Assembly: GCA_033239005.1 (NCBI GenBank)
Contig: BSQZ01000039.1
Span: 2,624,816 to 2,688,815 of the forward strand
Reading direction: 5' to 3'
Length of the DNA stretch: 64,000 bases
DNA from: Lamellibrachia satsuma
Lineage: Eukaryota > Annelida > Polychaeta > Sabellida > Siboglinidae
The notes under the pieces are model-generated. The model saw only the letters and a list, made by a program, of their open reading frames with translations, did no database searches and was not told the origin of the DNA. Positions within the stretch are counted from its first letter, which is position 1; each line of letters opens with the position of its first letter. Shown in pieces: positions 47,601 through 58,789 of this stretch. The position numbers and the translations under genes are program-made.

Positions 47601-50600
47601 TTAATTTCATGAGCTGCGCCCTACTGCTAGATAACAGGGCTATGTCACGAGTGTGGAATTATGACAATATTCGCTTGCCAAATGAAAATATATTCGTGTA
47701 CACCTATTCCTATTTTTTTGCATCCAAACTCAACTTATGTAACATATTTTAGCCTTTGTTTATTAACTAGTCCTCTTTCTGCAAATAACACATTTGTTTG
47801 AGACTTTGCATTGGTTCAGTGTATGCCGGCCCCCTTAATACATCATTTGTAATCTAAGTTACCCCAATTTCATGAAACTGCGCATGCGCTCATCGGTCAT
47901 GCTTGTTGACATGTCAGCCTTCGGTCATTCGGAGAAATGACCGGAATCTCCCACTTTTAGAACGCATTCTGAGTAAACCATTGGCATGATATTCTTGATT
48001 TTAGTTGCACATGGTTAGTTTTTATTATCTCTTAGGTGCATAGTCCCAAAACCATGACTTTTGTTTCGCTTTAATATTGAGCATTTTAAATAATATTTAC
48101 ATGACACTTAAGTCACTGTCATTGTGTCACTATGTCAACTTGTGTCATGGACTCACACCTGTTTTACTTAATGGTCTGTATGTTGGGCATTTAAAATTAA
48201 ATATGACACAAATACGTCACCTTGTCATAGTCAATCCATGTCACTGTTTTCCAGCCGATGACGAAATCAGTGGCGACGAAGCCAGGTCATTGCTGCGACG
48301 GATGTCTCGACTGAATAAGGGCTTGCATGAAATCATCAATGATAAACACAGTCTGCCATACCTGATCCAATATCTGGATAAGCATGATGCTGGCCATCTC
48401 ATTCGCTTTTGGCTCGCTGCTGAGAGCTTTGCAGTCTCGTCAGCGGATAAGAAAAATGTCGCGTGTCACAGAGAAAAACACAAGTCGGCAACAACAATTG
48501 GTAGCAAGACTATGATGTCACATGAACTGAGATCTACGTCGGACAGCCATCTGCCAGTGAAAAGTAGGAAACCGCAAAACGTGAAACTGGAGTCAGGGAA
48601 ATGGTCACACGGGGAGACTGTCTCGCTAACGTTGCCGGAAAGCGCAAACTCGGATCCGGAAAATGGGCCACATGTTAGGGGTGACGTTACGGGAACGTGC
48701 TTGACCGACTCGCAGAATGATTGTTGCCAGGAAAAATCTTTTACATTAATCAGTAACCAAGGCAACTGCAGATTAGCCACCGAAGATCTGTCCTCTGGTG
48801 GGGTTTCAACGGAGTTTGGGCAATGCACTGCTTATTGTGATAGTGCAGACTGTTCAGCTGATGAAACAGCAGTTACGTTAGGTGACACAGCAGGTAGCCA
48901 TTGTACACAGCTGGAATCTGCTGACGATTCGTTGTCGTCTCAGGTGAATGATGTAGGTGGCGCCACTTGTGGTGACAGTCTCTGTGATACGAAGGATTTA
49001 CTTCCGGACCAATCGTCGCAAGAACATTTCAAGAAGTGTAAGTACAGATTAGTAACATAATGTGCAGGGTTCACTCTAGGATGTAAATATAGATTAGTAA
49101 CATAATGTGCAGGGTTCACTCTAGGATATAAGTACAGATTAGTAACATAATGTGCAGGGTTCAATCCAGGATGTAAGTACAGATTAGTAACATAATGTGC
49201 TGGGTTCAATCCAGGATGTAAGTACATATTAGTAACATAATGTGCAGGGTTCAATCCAGGATGTAAGTACAGATTAGTAACATAATGTGCAGGGTTCAAT
49301 TCAGGATGTAAGTACAGATTAGTAACATAATGTGCAGGGTTCACTCTAAGATATAAGTACAGATTAGTAACATAATGTGCAGGGTTCAATCCAGGATGTA
49401 ATTACAGATTAGTAACATAATGTGCAGGGTTCAATCTAGGATGTAAGTACATATTAGTAACATAATGTGCAGGGTTCAATCCAGGATGTAAGTACAGATT
49501 AGTAACATAATGTGCAGGGTTAAATTCAGGATGTAAGTACAGATTAATAACATAATGTGCACGGTTCAATCCAGGATGTAAGTATAGATTAGTAACATAA
49601 TGTGCACGGTTCAATCCAGGATGTAAGTATAGATTAGTAACATAATGTGCATGGTTCACTCTAGGATGTAAGTATAGATTAGTAACATAATGTGCAGGGT
49701 TCAATCTAGGATGTAAGTACTGATTAGTAACATAATGTGCAGGGCTCAATCCAGGATGTAAGTATAGATTAGTAACATAATGTGCAGGGTCCAATCCAGG
49801 ATGTAAGTACAGATTAGTATTAGTAACATAATGTTCAGGGTTCAATCTAGGATGTAAGTACAGATTAGTAACATAATGTGCACGGTTCAATCCAGGATGT
49901 AAGTATAGATTAGTAACATAATGTGCAGGGTTCAATCCAGGATGTAAGTACAGATTAGTGACATAATGTGCACGATTCAATCCAGGATGTAAGTACAGAT
50001 TAGTAACATAATGTGCAGGGTTTAATCCAGGATGTAAGTATAGATTAGTAACATAATGTGCAGGGTTCAATCCAGGATGTAAGTATAGATTAATAACATA
50101 ATGTGCAGGATTCAATCTAGGATGTAAGTATAGATTAATAACATAATGTGCAGGGTTTAATCCAGGATGTAAGTATAGATTAGTAACATAATGTGCAGGG
50201 TTCAATCCAGGATGTAAGTACAGATTAGTAACATAATGTGCAGGGTTCAATCCAGGATGTAAGTACAGATTAGTAACATAATTTGCAGGGTTCACTCTAG
50301 GATGTAAGTATAGATTAGTAACATAATGTGCAGGGTTCAATCCAGGATGTAAGTACAGATTAGTAACATAATGCGCAGGGTTCAATCCAGGATGTAAGTA
50401 CAGATTATTAACATAATGTGCAGGGTTCAATCCAGGATGTAAGTACAGATTAGTAACATAATGTGCAGGGTTCAATCCAGGATGTAATTATAGATTAGTA
50501 ACATAATGTGCAGGGTTCAATCCACGATGTAAGTACAGATTAGTAACATAATGTGCAGGGTTCAATCCAGGATGTAATTATAGATTAGTAACATAATGTG

Positions 50601-53600
50601 CAGGGTTCAATCCAGGATGTAAGTACAGATTAGTAAAATAATGTGCAGGGTTCAATCCAGGATGTAAGTATAGATTAGTAACATAATGTGCAGGGTTCAA
50701 TCTAGGATGTAAGTATAGATTAGTAACATAATGTGCAGGGTTCACTCTAGGATGTAAGTACAGATTAGTAACATAATGTGCAGGGTTCACTCTAGGATGT
50801 AAGTACAGATTAGTAACATAATGTACAGGGTTCAATCTAGGATGTAAGTACAGATTAGTAACATAATATGCAGGGTTCAATCTAGGATGTAAGTACAGAT
50901 TAGTAACATAATGTGCAGGGTTCACTCTAGGATGTAAGTACAGATTAGTAACATAATGTACATGGTTCAATCCAGAATGTAAGTATAGATTAGTAACATA
51001 ATGTGCTGGGTTCAATCTAGGAGGCGTCTTTGACGCAATATTTTTAAAACTGGCGCTATTATGTAATTTTGTGCAGAATAGCCAGCCAAGACTCCACTGC
51101 AAATGAAACATCGTTATTCCAGCCTATGTATCTCTGCCATTATCGGCTGATTCCACACCAGTCCGCTAGGTGGGGTCACTGGAAAGTAGTCACGTTGATG
51201 ATCGAAAACTCAACTTACAATTTTACATTTAATTTCAGATGACATGTTACAACTCATTTACTCACAGTGGCGAGAAACAACGATGTTGAATATAATTAGA
51301 ATTTTTATTACTATTCAAGTACCGTGTTGGGACTCAGACTTTTAAAGAGAAATTTATGAAAATCCGTCCAGGGACTGTGTGCACGTGTGGAGATGAGTCA
51401 GAGTGAACTGTAGTGAACTTATTCTAGGAAAATATGTCTTTTATGTTGCAGCAAAATATAAACAGTATTTTCACAGTTACAGTTTTACATTTAATTGCAG
51501 ATGACATTTTATAGTTCTTTAGTACTCACAAATGTCATAATGGTGAGAAACAATGATGGTGACAAGCACTAGGGGTGTTGTTTGGTGACTAGTATACACA
51601 ACTGAAAAGTAGTGCCAACTGTTTAACACCAGATGGCAACACTTGTTGTTCCACACTAGTCAATTTACAATTAAAAAAGGGGTGTATGCTAATTAGGGCA
51701 TGTATGCTTATCAGGTCGATTACAGTATACTAATTTTAAGCGTAGCGGTTAGAACGTCGAACTCTCAATTGAGAGAACCCGGGTTCGAATCTTCTTGGCG
51801 CAGTTTCGAAACTAGCAATTTCATTCATCCCACGTTGCCACTGTTCACTCAACTCTATAAATGAGTACAGGAGTGGATATCTGAATGAATAGTCTTCGCG
51901 CAATAATTGCAGCATGGCTGAATGCTTCCCAGAGAAGTCGAGGTGGCGTTGGAATGAACAGGTCTGCCAGGGGGTGAAGTGTAACGTGCTTTGAGCAGTC
52001 CCGAGGACTGGATACTGTGCTATATTAGAACGTACCCTTTTAAGCTAGTTCCATGACCCTGAACTGATATAAACCTATGACCCTATAATATGTTTTGTTC
52101 AGCAAAAAAATTGCTTCTAGTAATCCGACGTATATTACATGAATAAATACTCAATTTGTATAAAATATCATGTACTAATTAATCAAGTATTAAAAACCAC
52201 ACAAAACATCAACAAATAATTGCCCAAAAGTAACTCATTAGTGCTCAAAAAATATTTGTTTCTTGCCAGTGTCATTGCATATATCTTTCTTTCAGGTGTT
52301 GAGAGTGATGCCGTCAATATTTATTCCAAATACATTTCAAAGGATGCACAAAAACCAATAGGAATCACAGAAGAAATTCGCAACAAGACAATAAGTATGT
52401 GTGACTATTAACAAAACATTGTACCTGTGTGCGTGCATGCATGTGTGTAAAAGTGAAATAATGCTATCAGTGGTAATGTTGATGATGCTAACGTGTAACG
52501 TCTTGATACCTTTTTAATATTTCTGATTTAGTTTCATATTTTAGCAGGTATCACAAATTTTACAATGCAAATTTTAACAACATATTTGCTATGTTGCCAG
52601 TGTATTGTTAAATGTCTGGCACATAGAGACATTTAAAAGTCACATATTGTGACATTTAAAAGTCACACCTAGTGACATTTAAAAGTCACACATAGTGACA
52701 TTTAAATGTAACACTTTGTGATGACTGTAGAAAGATCATGGACCAGTAGAAATGTATTCCTATGAAATACCTATTAATAACACACAAAGAACTGCAACTG
52801 TTACATCAAAGTACAGTTGTTTTTTTATTGCATATTTAGTGATACATATATGTTCATCACTCCATATTATGATTTAATGGCCTTATGAGGATTCCCGTGG
52901 CTGGCCGTGTTGGAGGCGATTCTTGATTACGCCAGCAAATTTGACCATGTTTGTCTCCAAAGACAATTTACTTCATACTGTTGGTACAATGGGGCAGACA
53001 ATGTGATTGGCTATGATTTTTACCAAGACCTGCTCATTTCATTATTACATTAATGCAGTATTTCACTGTGAAAATTGACTTTGATGGATGTGATTCAAGA
53101 TGGGCACCGATTTTTTTCCAGAGACCAATCAACGGATTACGTTTTTTCACAAAAATGGCCTGTTGGTTAGATTGGTCTTGGGGCCTCCTGTTGTAGCCTT
53201 GGTGCCCTTCAAAATGGATATTACCTAACGGCCACTTTGGCTTTTTTGTACCTTATTAAGAGGCCTGTCATTATATAAATTTTCACCATGCTACATCATA
53301 TGCAATATTGTTATTATAAAATCTGGATGTTGACATTTATCCTGTGTAATCTGGTTGACCTGAAGGCGTCATGTTGCAGGTCAGATTTGCCAGGAAGATG
53401 GAGAGGTTGATCCTGACTGCTTCCTGGGATGTTGTGACTTTGTCCTCAATATCATCCAGCAGCAGTTAGTGTTTACTTGCTTACCATTCATATTTGCAAT
53501 CAATTACTTGTGAAGTTTCGTAATTACTGGTGCGTCATAAGTTTGTAGCGACAATTCTCAACATTCATGTGCAGTTATAACTACTTTTTTTCAGTTACAG

Positions 53601-56600
53601 TTAAAATAAAAAATCAATAACGGTTAGACATTCTTTTATCCAATTATAGTTGAAGATTAACTTTTTCAGTTACAGTTAAAATGCATCTCGGTAGAATTGC
53701 AGTAAAAAACTATTTTGTTCAGTTACCATTAAATTATGTTAAATTTTATATAATTTTGTTATGCACCATTCTATTCATTAATGTGTTTTTGAATTTGTTC
53801 TTGTGAATAAAAAATAAATGTTGATTTTTGAAGTTTTATCAGTGTGTTAATATTATCCGTTTTGTCATGGAGTGATATTGTTCTATTGTACGTAAAGTTT
53901 GATATATCATGTGATGTCTGCGAGTAGGCACTTTGCTGACTTCCTACAAAGTGAGTACCACTGCCAACATCAGATCGATGTTCTCACCACCACCAGAGTA
54001 CACCTGTCCGACATCCTCTACTGCGACTCCGCCATGTTCTACTTCATGGAGGTAGGTCAAGGTCAAGGTCCTGAATCCATGACCATATTAGGTGTCCTGG
54101 TGTAATTAGAAAACCTAGCTATAATTAGTCAGTTTTACTGACATAAAAATCTTGAAAATCATCTAGATAGCTTTTATGTTATATGCCCCTTTAAAGGCAC
54201 ATTTTTAGATTTGCAACAACAAAGTTCTTTGCATATTGGGAATAATGTATAATTATTCCACATATGGTAAGACATTAGATCTGTGTTGATTAATTAGTAA
54301 TGACGATGATTAAATCAGCTAGAAATTTCTTAGCACACTGGCTGACTGGTACCTAATAAATATTTACACTAAGTTGCCTATTTTCAGTATCTGGAGCAAG
54401 AAAGCGCCATCACATTGCTGCAGTGTTGGCAAGACTTGGACAGCTTCGAGCAGCTTGTGGCGACGTCTAGTGGCGATCCTGCTCAACTACAAAGTGACGC
54501 TATGGTGCTTTATGATAAGTGAGTGACGATTACTTGATTAAATCAGAATTTAACAGATGAGTTGTTGTATAGAAAAAACTTAGTAGCGGCTAAACACACT
54601 AAGAAAAAACTACTGAACAGAAAATGTATTTATGAAGATGAAATGTGAAAAACACTCCTTTAAAATCAATGAAATAATAAAGTAAAATGCAATAAGAAAT
54701 AAAGCATGTCAGTGACAATATATAGCTATAAAGGCGTCTATAAGTAATCAGTGAATGCATTCTTAAAAAGATATGTCTGTAATCGGGACTTTTTTTCCCC
54801 ACGCCTTCTGTTCCCAGGTACTTCTCCCTGCAGGCTAGTCACCCCCTAGGCTTCCCAGACTCTGTGCGCTTTGAAGTAGAGAACAACATCTGCCAGGAAA
54901 CAGGTCCGAGTTCAGACAGCTTCACCGTGGCCAAACTGATTGTGCTGAAGACACTCAACAGCGTAGGTGTCTCTTACGTTTTGGTTTGTCAAAGATCAAG
55001 CTGGGAGAATAAAGAAATGATATTTGTGATGCGTGCGAATTAGTACTAGATGTTTAGACAACCCGCAACTGTTGTGTCTTACGTGTTACAAATAATGTCT
55101 ATTGTGTGACAGCAGATGATAAAACTGACACAAACTTCGCAAAGACGTCACGGACACAACCCGCAAAGGTGTCGTCCGAAATAGAAAGTAACAGAAATTT
55201 ATATTCAAGATCTCACCAGTTCCATCTTTCTTAGGTTCTCCTTGTCACTGTGCTCTTTGTCAGACCAGCAGCCTTCAGTTTTTCTTCCAGTTATTATTGA
55301 TCTGCCCCATCCTCTTCCATCCTCATCCTTCTTGTGTTCAAGTCAACACTGGCCTTGCTCTTGTAGTAACATGTAAACCCAGTAGATGTCTCTGGGCTTG
55401 CCAACTCCACAGTGCATAAGAATATGATAAAAACTATATCACTTGCCAACTCCACGGTGCATAAGAATAGGATAAAAACTAGATCACAGGGCCCCAATGG
55501 GTCATGGAAATCCCTGGGGTTTCTTAATATTTGTTATGGCCTAGAAAGTTTTGGAATTTTATTAAAAGTCATCTCAGAACGGTGGTTTATTTTAACATGG
55601 AATTTCATGTTACATAAAGAGTGAGAACTGTGCATCAGGCTTAGCATGCAGGTGAATGAAAAATAATACTGCACGAATCGTTCCCGTGGGCCCACAAGCT
55701 TGCCTACAAAATTTCAGCCACATACGTGAGTGAACAGACATAGCCGCAAACTACTTTATACTATAGTATAGATGTGAATACTCACTGAAGTACTGCAGGT
55801 GTGCTCTATATAATATTGTTTCCTGCTGACGTGAAGTACCGCTGATATTTCAGGTGTACTCTATGCATTATTATTTCCTGCTGACGTGAAGTACCGCTGA
55901 TATTTCAGGTGTACTGTATGCATTATTATTTCCTGCTGACGGGAAGTACCGCTGATATTTCAGGTGTACTGTATGCATTATTATTTCCTGCTGACGGGAA
56001 GTACCATGGATATTTCAGGTGTACTGTATGCAATATTACTTCCTGCTGATATGAAGTACCACTGATATTTCAGGTGTACTTCATACAGTACTTGTCAAGT
56101 GACGTCTACTACAAGTACCTGTCAGAGCTCATCAACACTGTGCAACTGGCAGACATGCCACAGATGAGGAAAAAACACACAGGTTTGTATTTAGTCTTAC
56201 AAGTTGTTTATGTTATGTTTATATATGTAGCATGCCAGTACCTTCAGGTCTGCAGCTCAAAACCGTTTCTGTGTGTAATGTGTCATCTCTGCTCTACACG
56301 CCTGCTTTTTATGTTTTAATTTAATATGCTGTAATAGGTAGTCTTGGATTGTTTTATACCTTTTTTATTATTTTATATCTGTATATATTTATATGTACAC
56401 TATATCATGCTGTTGTTAATCAGGTAGCTCTTACCAGTCCTGTTACTGGACCCTCAGACCGAAATAAAAATATGCTTTATGACACAATTTTATTTATAAT
56501 TTAATTATTATTCTCGCTTTAAAGTAATCATAATCATACTGAAATAGTGATTGTTATGCCTGTCACAGAAGTATTTTTGAGTCTGAGTAAATATAGATAT

Positions 56601-58615
56601 ATATTCCACCTAAACGATGCCTCTATAAAAAAAGTTTGGGTATGTTCTTCCCGCAGTCATATTCAAACATTTCTTTTTCCATTTATAAACCCATAAATCT
56701 GATATTAAGTTTCACATTAGTGCTAAAAGATTTTACAAGATTACCGTCCAAACCATAAAACCAGATGGCAAGTGGACAAGGAAACATTGGGTTGTGAAGG
56801 ATTGCAGAGGAGATATATTATTACACGGTACACCACTAGCTTATTGTGATGTTTGTCCGTAGAGAGTGATGCGAGCTCGGAGCACAGTGTGAGTAGCGGT
56901 GGGTCGACTAGTGTCAGCTCAAGGAACACGCTCCTAGCCATGAACACGAAGAGTCAACAGATGAAGAAGGCGATCAACAAGATTGATGATGATATGAGGA
57001 TAGACTCGACCTTCTTTAATCCCGACTCCCTGTGGAAACGCAACCAGGAGGGGTGTGTAATAAACAGGGTCATCACTGAACATCTTAGTTGTGTCCATTT
57101 GAAGGGTTTCATTACAAAATGCGATAAATGCCAATTTGGGCGATGTTTCTGAATGGACGAAATTTTATATTTGACATCTGCTTTCACCTGCCATTTGCTT
57201 TGATGTTGGATTCTTAAGATATTCCAATATTACGTACAAGTTTCCATTTACACTCTGAGGATGAAACATGGAGGGGAGTTTTTTCAAGAACACAAAACAG
57301 ATTTATCACATTTTGCCCTGAAACCCTTAATTTTCTTCCATATGATTCCCTTTATAAAGAATAAAAATACTTATACTGCTGCACTACACTTGTGGTTGTT
57401 CTTTTCCATTGCTCCCTATCGACAGACTCTTCCTTCCACTTTCTATCCCTGCCTTTCGTACATCCCTCTTAATCCTTGTGACTTATGACTTACATCTTTG
57501 TACTTCGTGTGGAGCATAGGTCGACCCGCAAGTTCCTCCACTTGGCCCTGTCTCGGGACATAACTTCCAGCTGACCCCAGGAGTGTCCCAACGTCCGCAC
57601 TTCAGTCTCCACAGACCTTCTCCAAGTGGAGCAGGGTCTTCCTCTCTTTCGTTTCCCTTGTGGGTTCCAATTTAGAACATGGCGTACCACGCTGGACGTT
57701 GGTTTTCGCAGGTTGTGGCCGAGCCAATGCCACTTTCTTCTCTCGATTTGGACTTCTGCTTGTGTTTGTCCACAACCTTTGTGACCATGAGTATAATTAA
57801 GTGTACTTTGGACTCCAAATTGTGACCATTCTGTTGCCAGGTGTTTGTTATTATCAGGTGTTCATTATAACTAGGTGTTTGTAATTATCAGATATCTGTT
57901 ATTACCAGGTGTTTGTTATTATCATATGTTCATTATAACCAGGTGTTTGTTATTATCAGATGGATGTTATTACCAGATGTTTGTTATTATCATATGTTCA
58001 TTATAACCAGGTGTTTGCTACTATCAGGTGTATCATTATAAATATCCAGGGGTTTGTAACTGTCAGATGTCTATTATTACCAGGTGTTTGTTACTATCAT
58101 CAGACTCTCAGTTGAGAGGATGCGTTCAAATACTCTTGCTTTTGCATTTCAACATTTCGAGGAAATTTCGTTCACTCCTCGTTGCTTCCGTTCACTCAGC
58201 TGTATAAATGAGTATCTGGTTACAGACAGTGGATATATGAACGAATAGTTTTCACACGCCAATTGCAGCATGGCTGAATGTGTCCCAGAGAAGTCGAGAT
58301 GGCATTGGAATGAACAGGTCTGCCAGGGGGTGAAGTGTAAAGTGCTTTGAACAGTCCGAAGGACTGGATGCTGTGCTATATAAAAACTTTCCTTCACCGT
58401 TATACACACAGGGCATGAATTTGGTTTTCTTTGCCTTCTGCAACAGGCAACGGGGTTGTTCAGTGTTTGTTTTACATCAGTACACCAAATGTAGATTGTG
58501 ATCATTGTAAATATGACATGTCATTGCAGAAGCCTGACTCTCGGTCGAATCAACGAAGTGGGGCAATTTGTGTCGGACTTTGACCCGGAGCCAGATCACG
58601 AAAAGAAGAAAAAGG
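44680..58615 (+). CDS. AKAP10: AKAP10 (D-AKAP2) ortholog, exons 1-12, 3' end outside the window
   Basis: A-kinase anchoring protein with tandem RGS domains; the family binds PKA regulatory subunits and Rab GTPases at endosomes. Exons: 44680-44713, 45360-45443, 46285-46359, 48255-49037, 52296-52394, 53380-53464, 53928-54051, 54388-54518, 54818-54962, 56074-56182, 56863-57052, 58530-58615. All have GT-AG borders and consistent phases, 648 codons so far. It starts MFLFKKKPDKQ. RGS1 begins in exon 4 (LPYLIQYLDKHDAGHLIRFW) and resumes in exon 5 (AVNIYSKYISKDAQKPIGIT). RGS2 spans exons 7-10 (HFADFLQSEYHCQHQIDVLT, ILYCDSAMFYFMEY, YFSLQASHPLGF, DVYYKYLSELI). Exon 12 has LGRINEVGQFVSDFDPEPD. The PKA-binding helix must lie beyond the window. 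Exon 4 also encodes a long Ser/Cys-rich linker. Confidence 0.93.
46905..47340 (+). repeat. Dispersed repeat, copy 2, in AKAP10 intron 3
   Basis: Same ordered motifs as 39940-40260, with the coding frame lost. Similarity may extend right to about 47460. Confidence 0.75.
47525..47600 (+). mobile_element. SINE-like 3' tail
   Basis: TGGAAATGGCGCTATATAAA followed by GATTGATTGATTG, a tail typical of tRNA-derived SINEs with short 3' tandem repeats; a different family from the 43310 SINE. Confidence 0.5.
49038..51022 (+). repeat. 45-bp minisatellite that repeats the AKAP10 exon 4 splice donor, 44 units
   Basis: The unit starts GTAAGTACAGATTAGTAACA, continues TAATGTGCAGGG and ends TTCAATCCAGGAT. The first unit begins exactly at the real 5' splice site of exon 4 (AAGAAGT|GTAAGT). 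About 44 units fill the next 1,985 bp; one has a 6-bp insertion. Most keep GTAAGTA or GTAAGTATAG, so the intron starts with dozens of donor-like sites. Minus-strand open frames of 15-residue repeats are artefacts. Confidence 0.95.
51738..52031 (+). mobile_element. tRNA-derived SINE in AKAP10 intron 4
   Basis: A-box-like GCGTAGCGGTTAGAACG, anticodon-loop-like CTCTCAATTGAGAG and B box GGGTTCGAATC are followed by the same body as the 43310 copy (CTATAAATGAGTAC, GCAGCATGGCTGAATGC, GACTGGATACTGTGC). This copy has the best-preserved tRNA-like head. Confidence 0.85.
52618..52716. repeat. Short tandem repeat with palindromic unit
   Basis: Four units of GTGACATTTAAAAGTCACA plus a few bases. GTGAC and GTCAC form an inverted repeat around an AT core. 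AKAP10 intron 5. Confidence 0.8.
55799..56073 (+). repeat. 55-bp minisatellite that repeats the AKAP10 exon 10 splice acceptor, five units
   Basis: Five 55-bp units end at 55853, 55908, 55963, 56018 and 56073, each with GATATTTCAG immediately before GTGTAC. A further cognate AG|GTGTGC lies at 55798. The last unit's AG (56072-56073) is the acceptor of exon 10, and GTGTAC are the first exon bases, so the array includes copies of the intron end and exon start. Confidence 0.92.
56735..56800 (-). mobile_element. CR1-like LINE 3' tail fragment
   Basis: CAAGATTACCGTCCAAACC and AGATGGCAAGTGGACAAGG match the LINE tail near 185-230. It lies about 60 bp upstream of the exon 11 acceptor. Confidence 0.7.
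57490..57790 (-). mobile_element. RTE-type LINE 3' relic
   Basis: The minus strand encodes LNWNPQGKRKRGRPCSTWRR and SWGQLEVMSRDRAKWRNLR, the conserved C-terminus of this class of LINE ORF. AKAP10 intron 11. Confidence 0.78.
57832..58096. repeat. Minisatellite of about 20 bp
   Basis: Degenerate units of CCAGGTGTTTGTTATTATCA and CATATGTTCATTATAA alternate about twelve times. Confidence 0.85.
58098..58387 (+). mobile_element. tRNA-derived SINE, 5'-truncated
   Basis: Starts in the tRNA-like head (CTCTCAGTTGAGAG, degenerate B box) and continues with the same body as the copies at 43310 and 51738, ending GACTGGATGCTGTGC. It lies between the minisatellite and exon 12. Confidence 0.8.
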
Positions 58616-58789
58616 GTAAGTGTAGATTTGTTCGCTTTATGTCTAAAATTGACAGTTAAAGTTGACAGAAACCTTGCAAGAACCTTTGGAGAGTGAAGTT
58701 GCGGGTTCTGTTATAGATTATCTATAACTTTTTAATGCTTCTGTTTCTTTTCCATTAGTCCTAATTTATTATTTTACTGGAATGTCTAT

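Noticed and set aside
48940..51111. Minus-strand frames of NPAHYVTNLYLHPGL repeats
   Set aside because: An artefact of the 45-bp intronic minisatellite; the frame breaks where units have indels.
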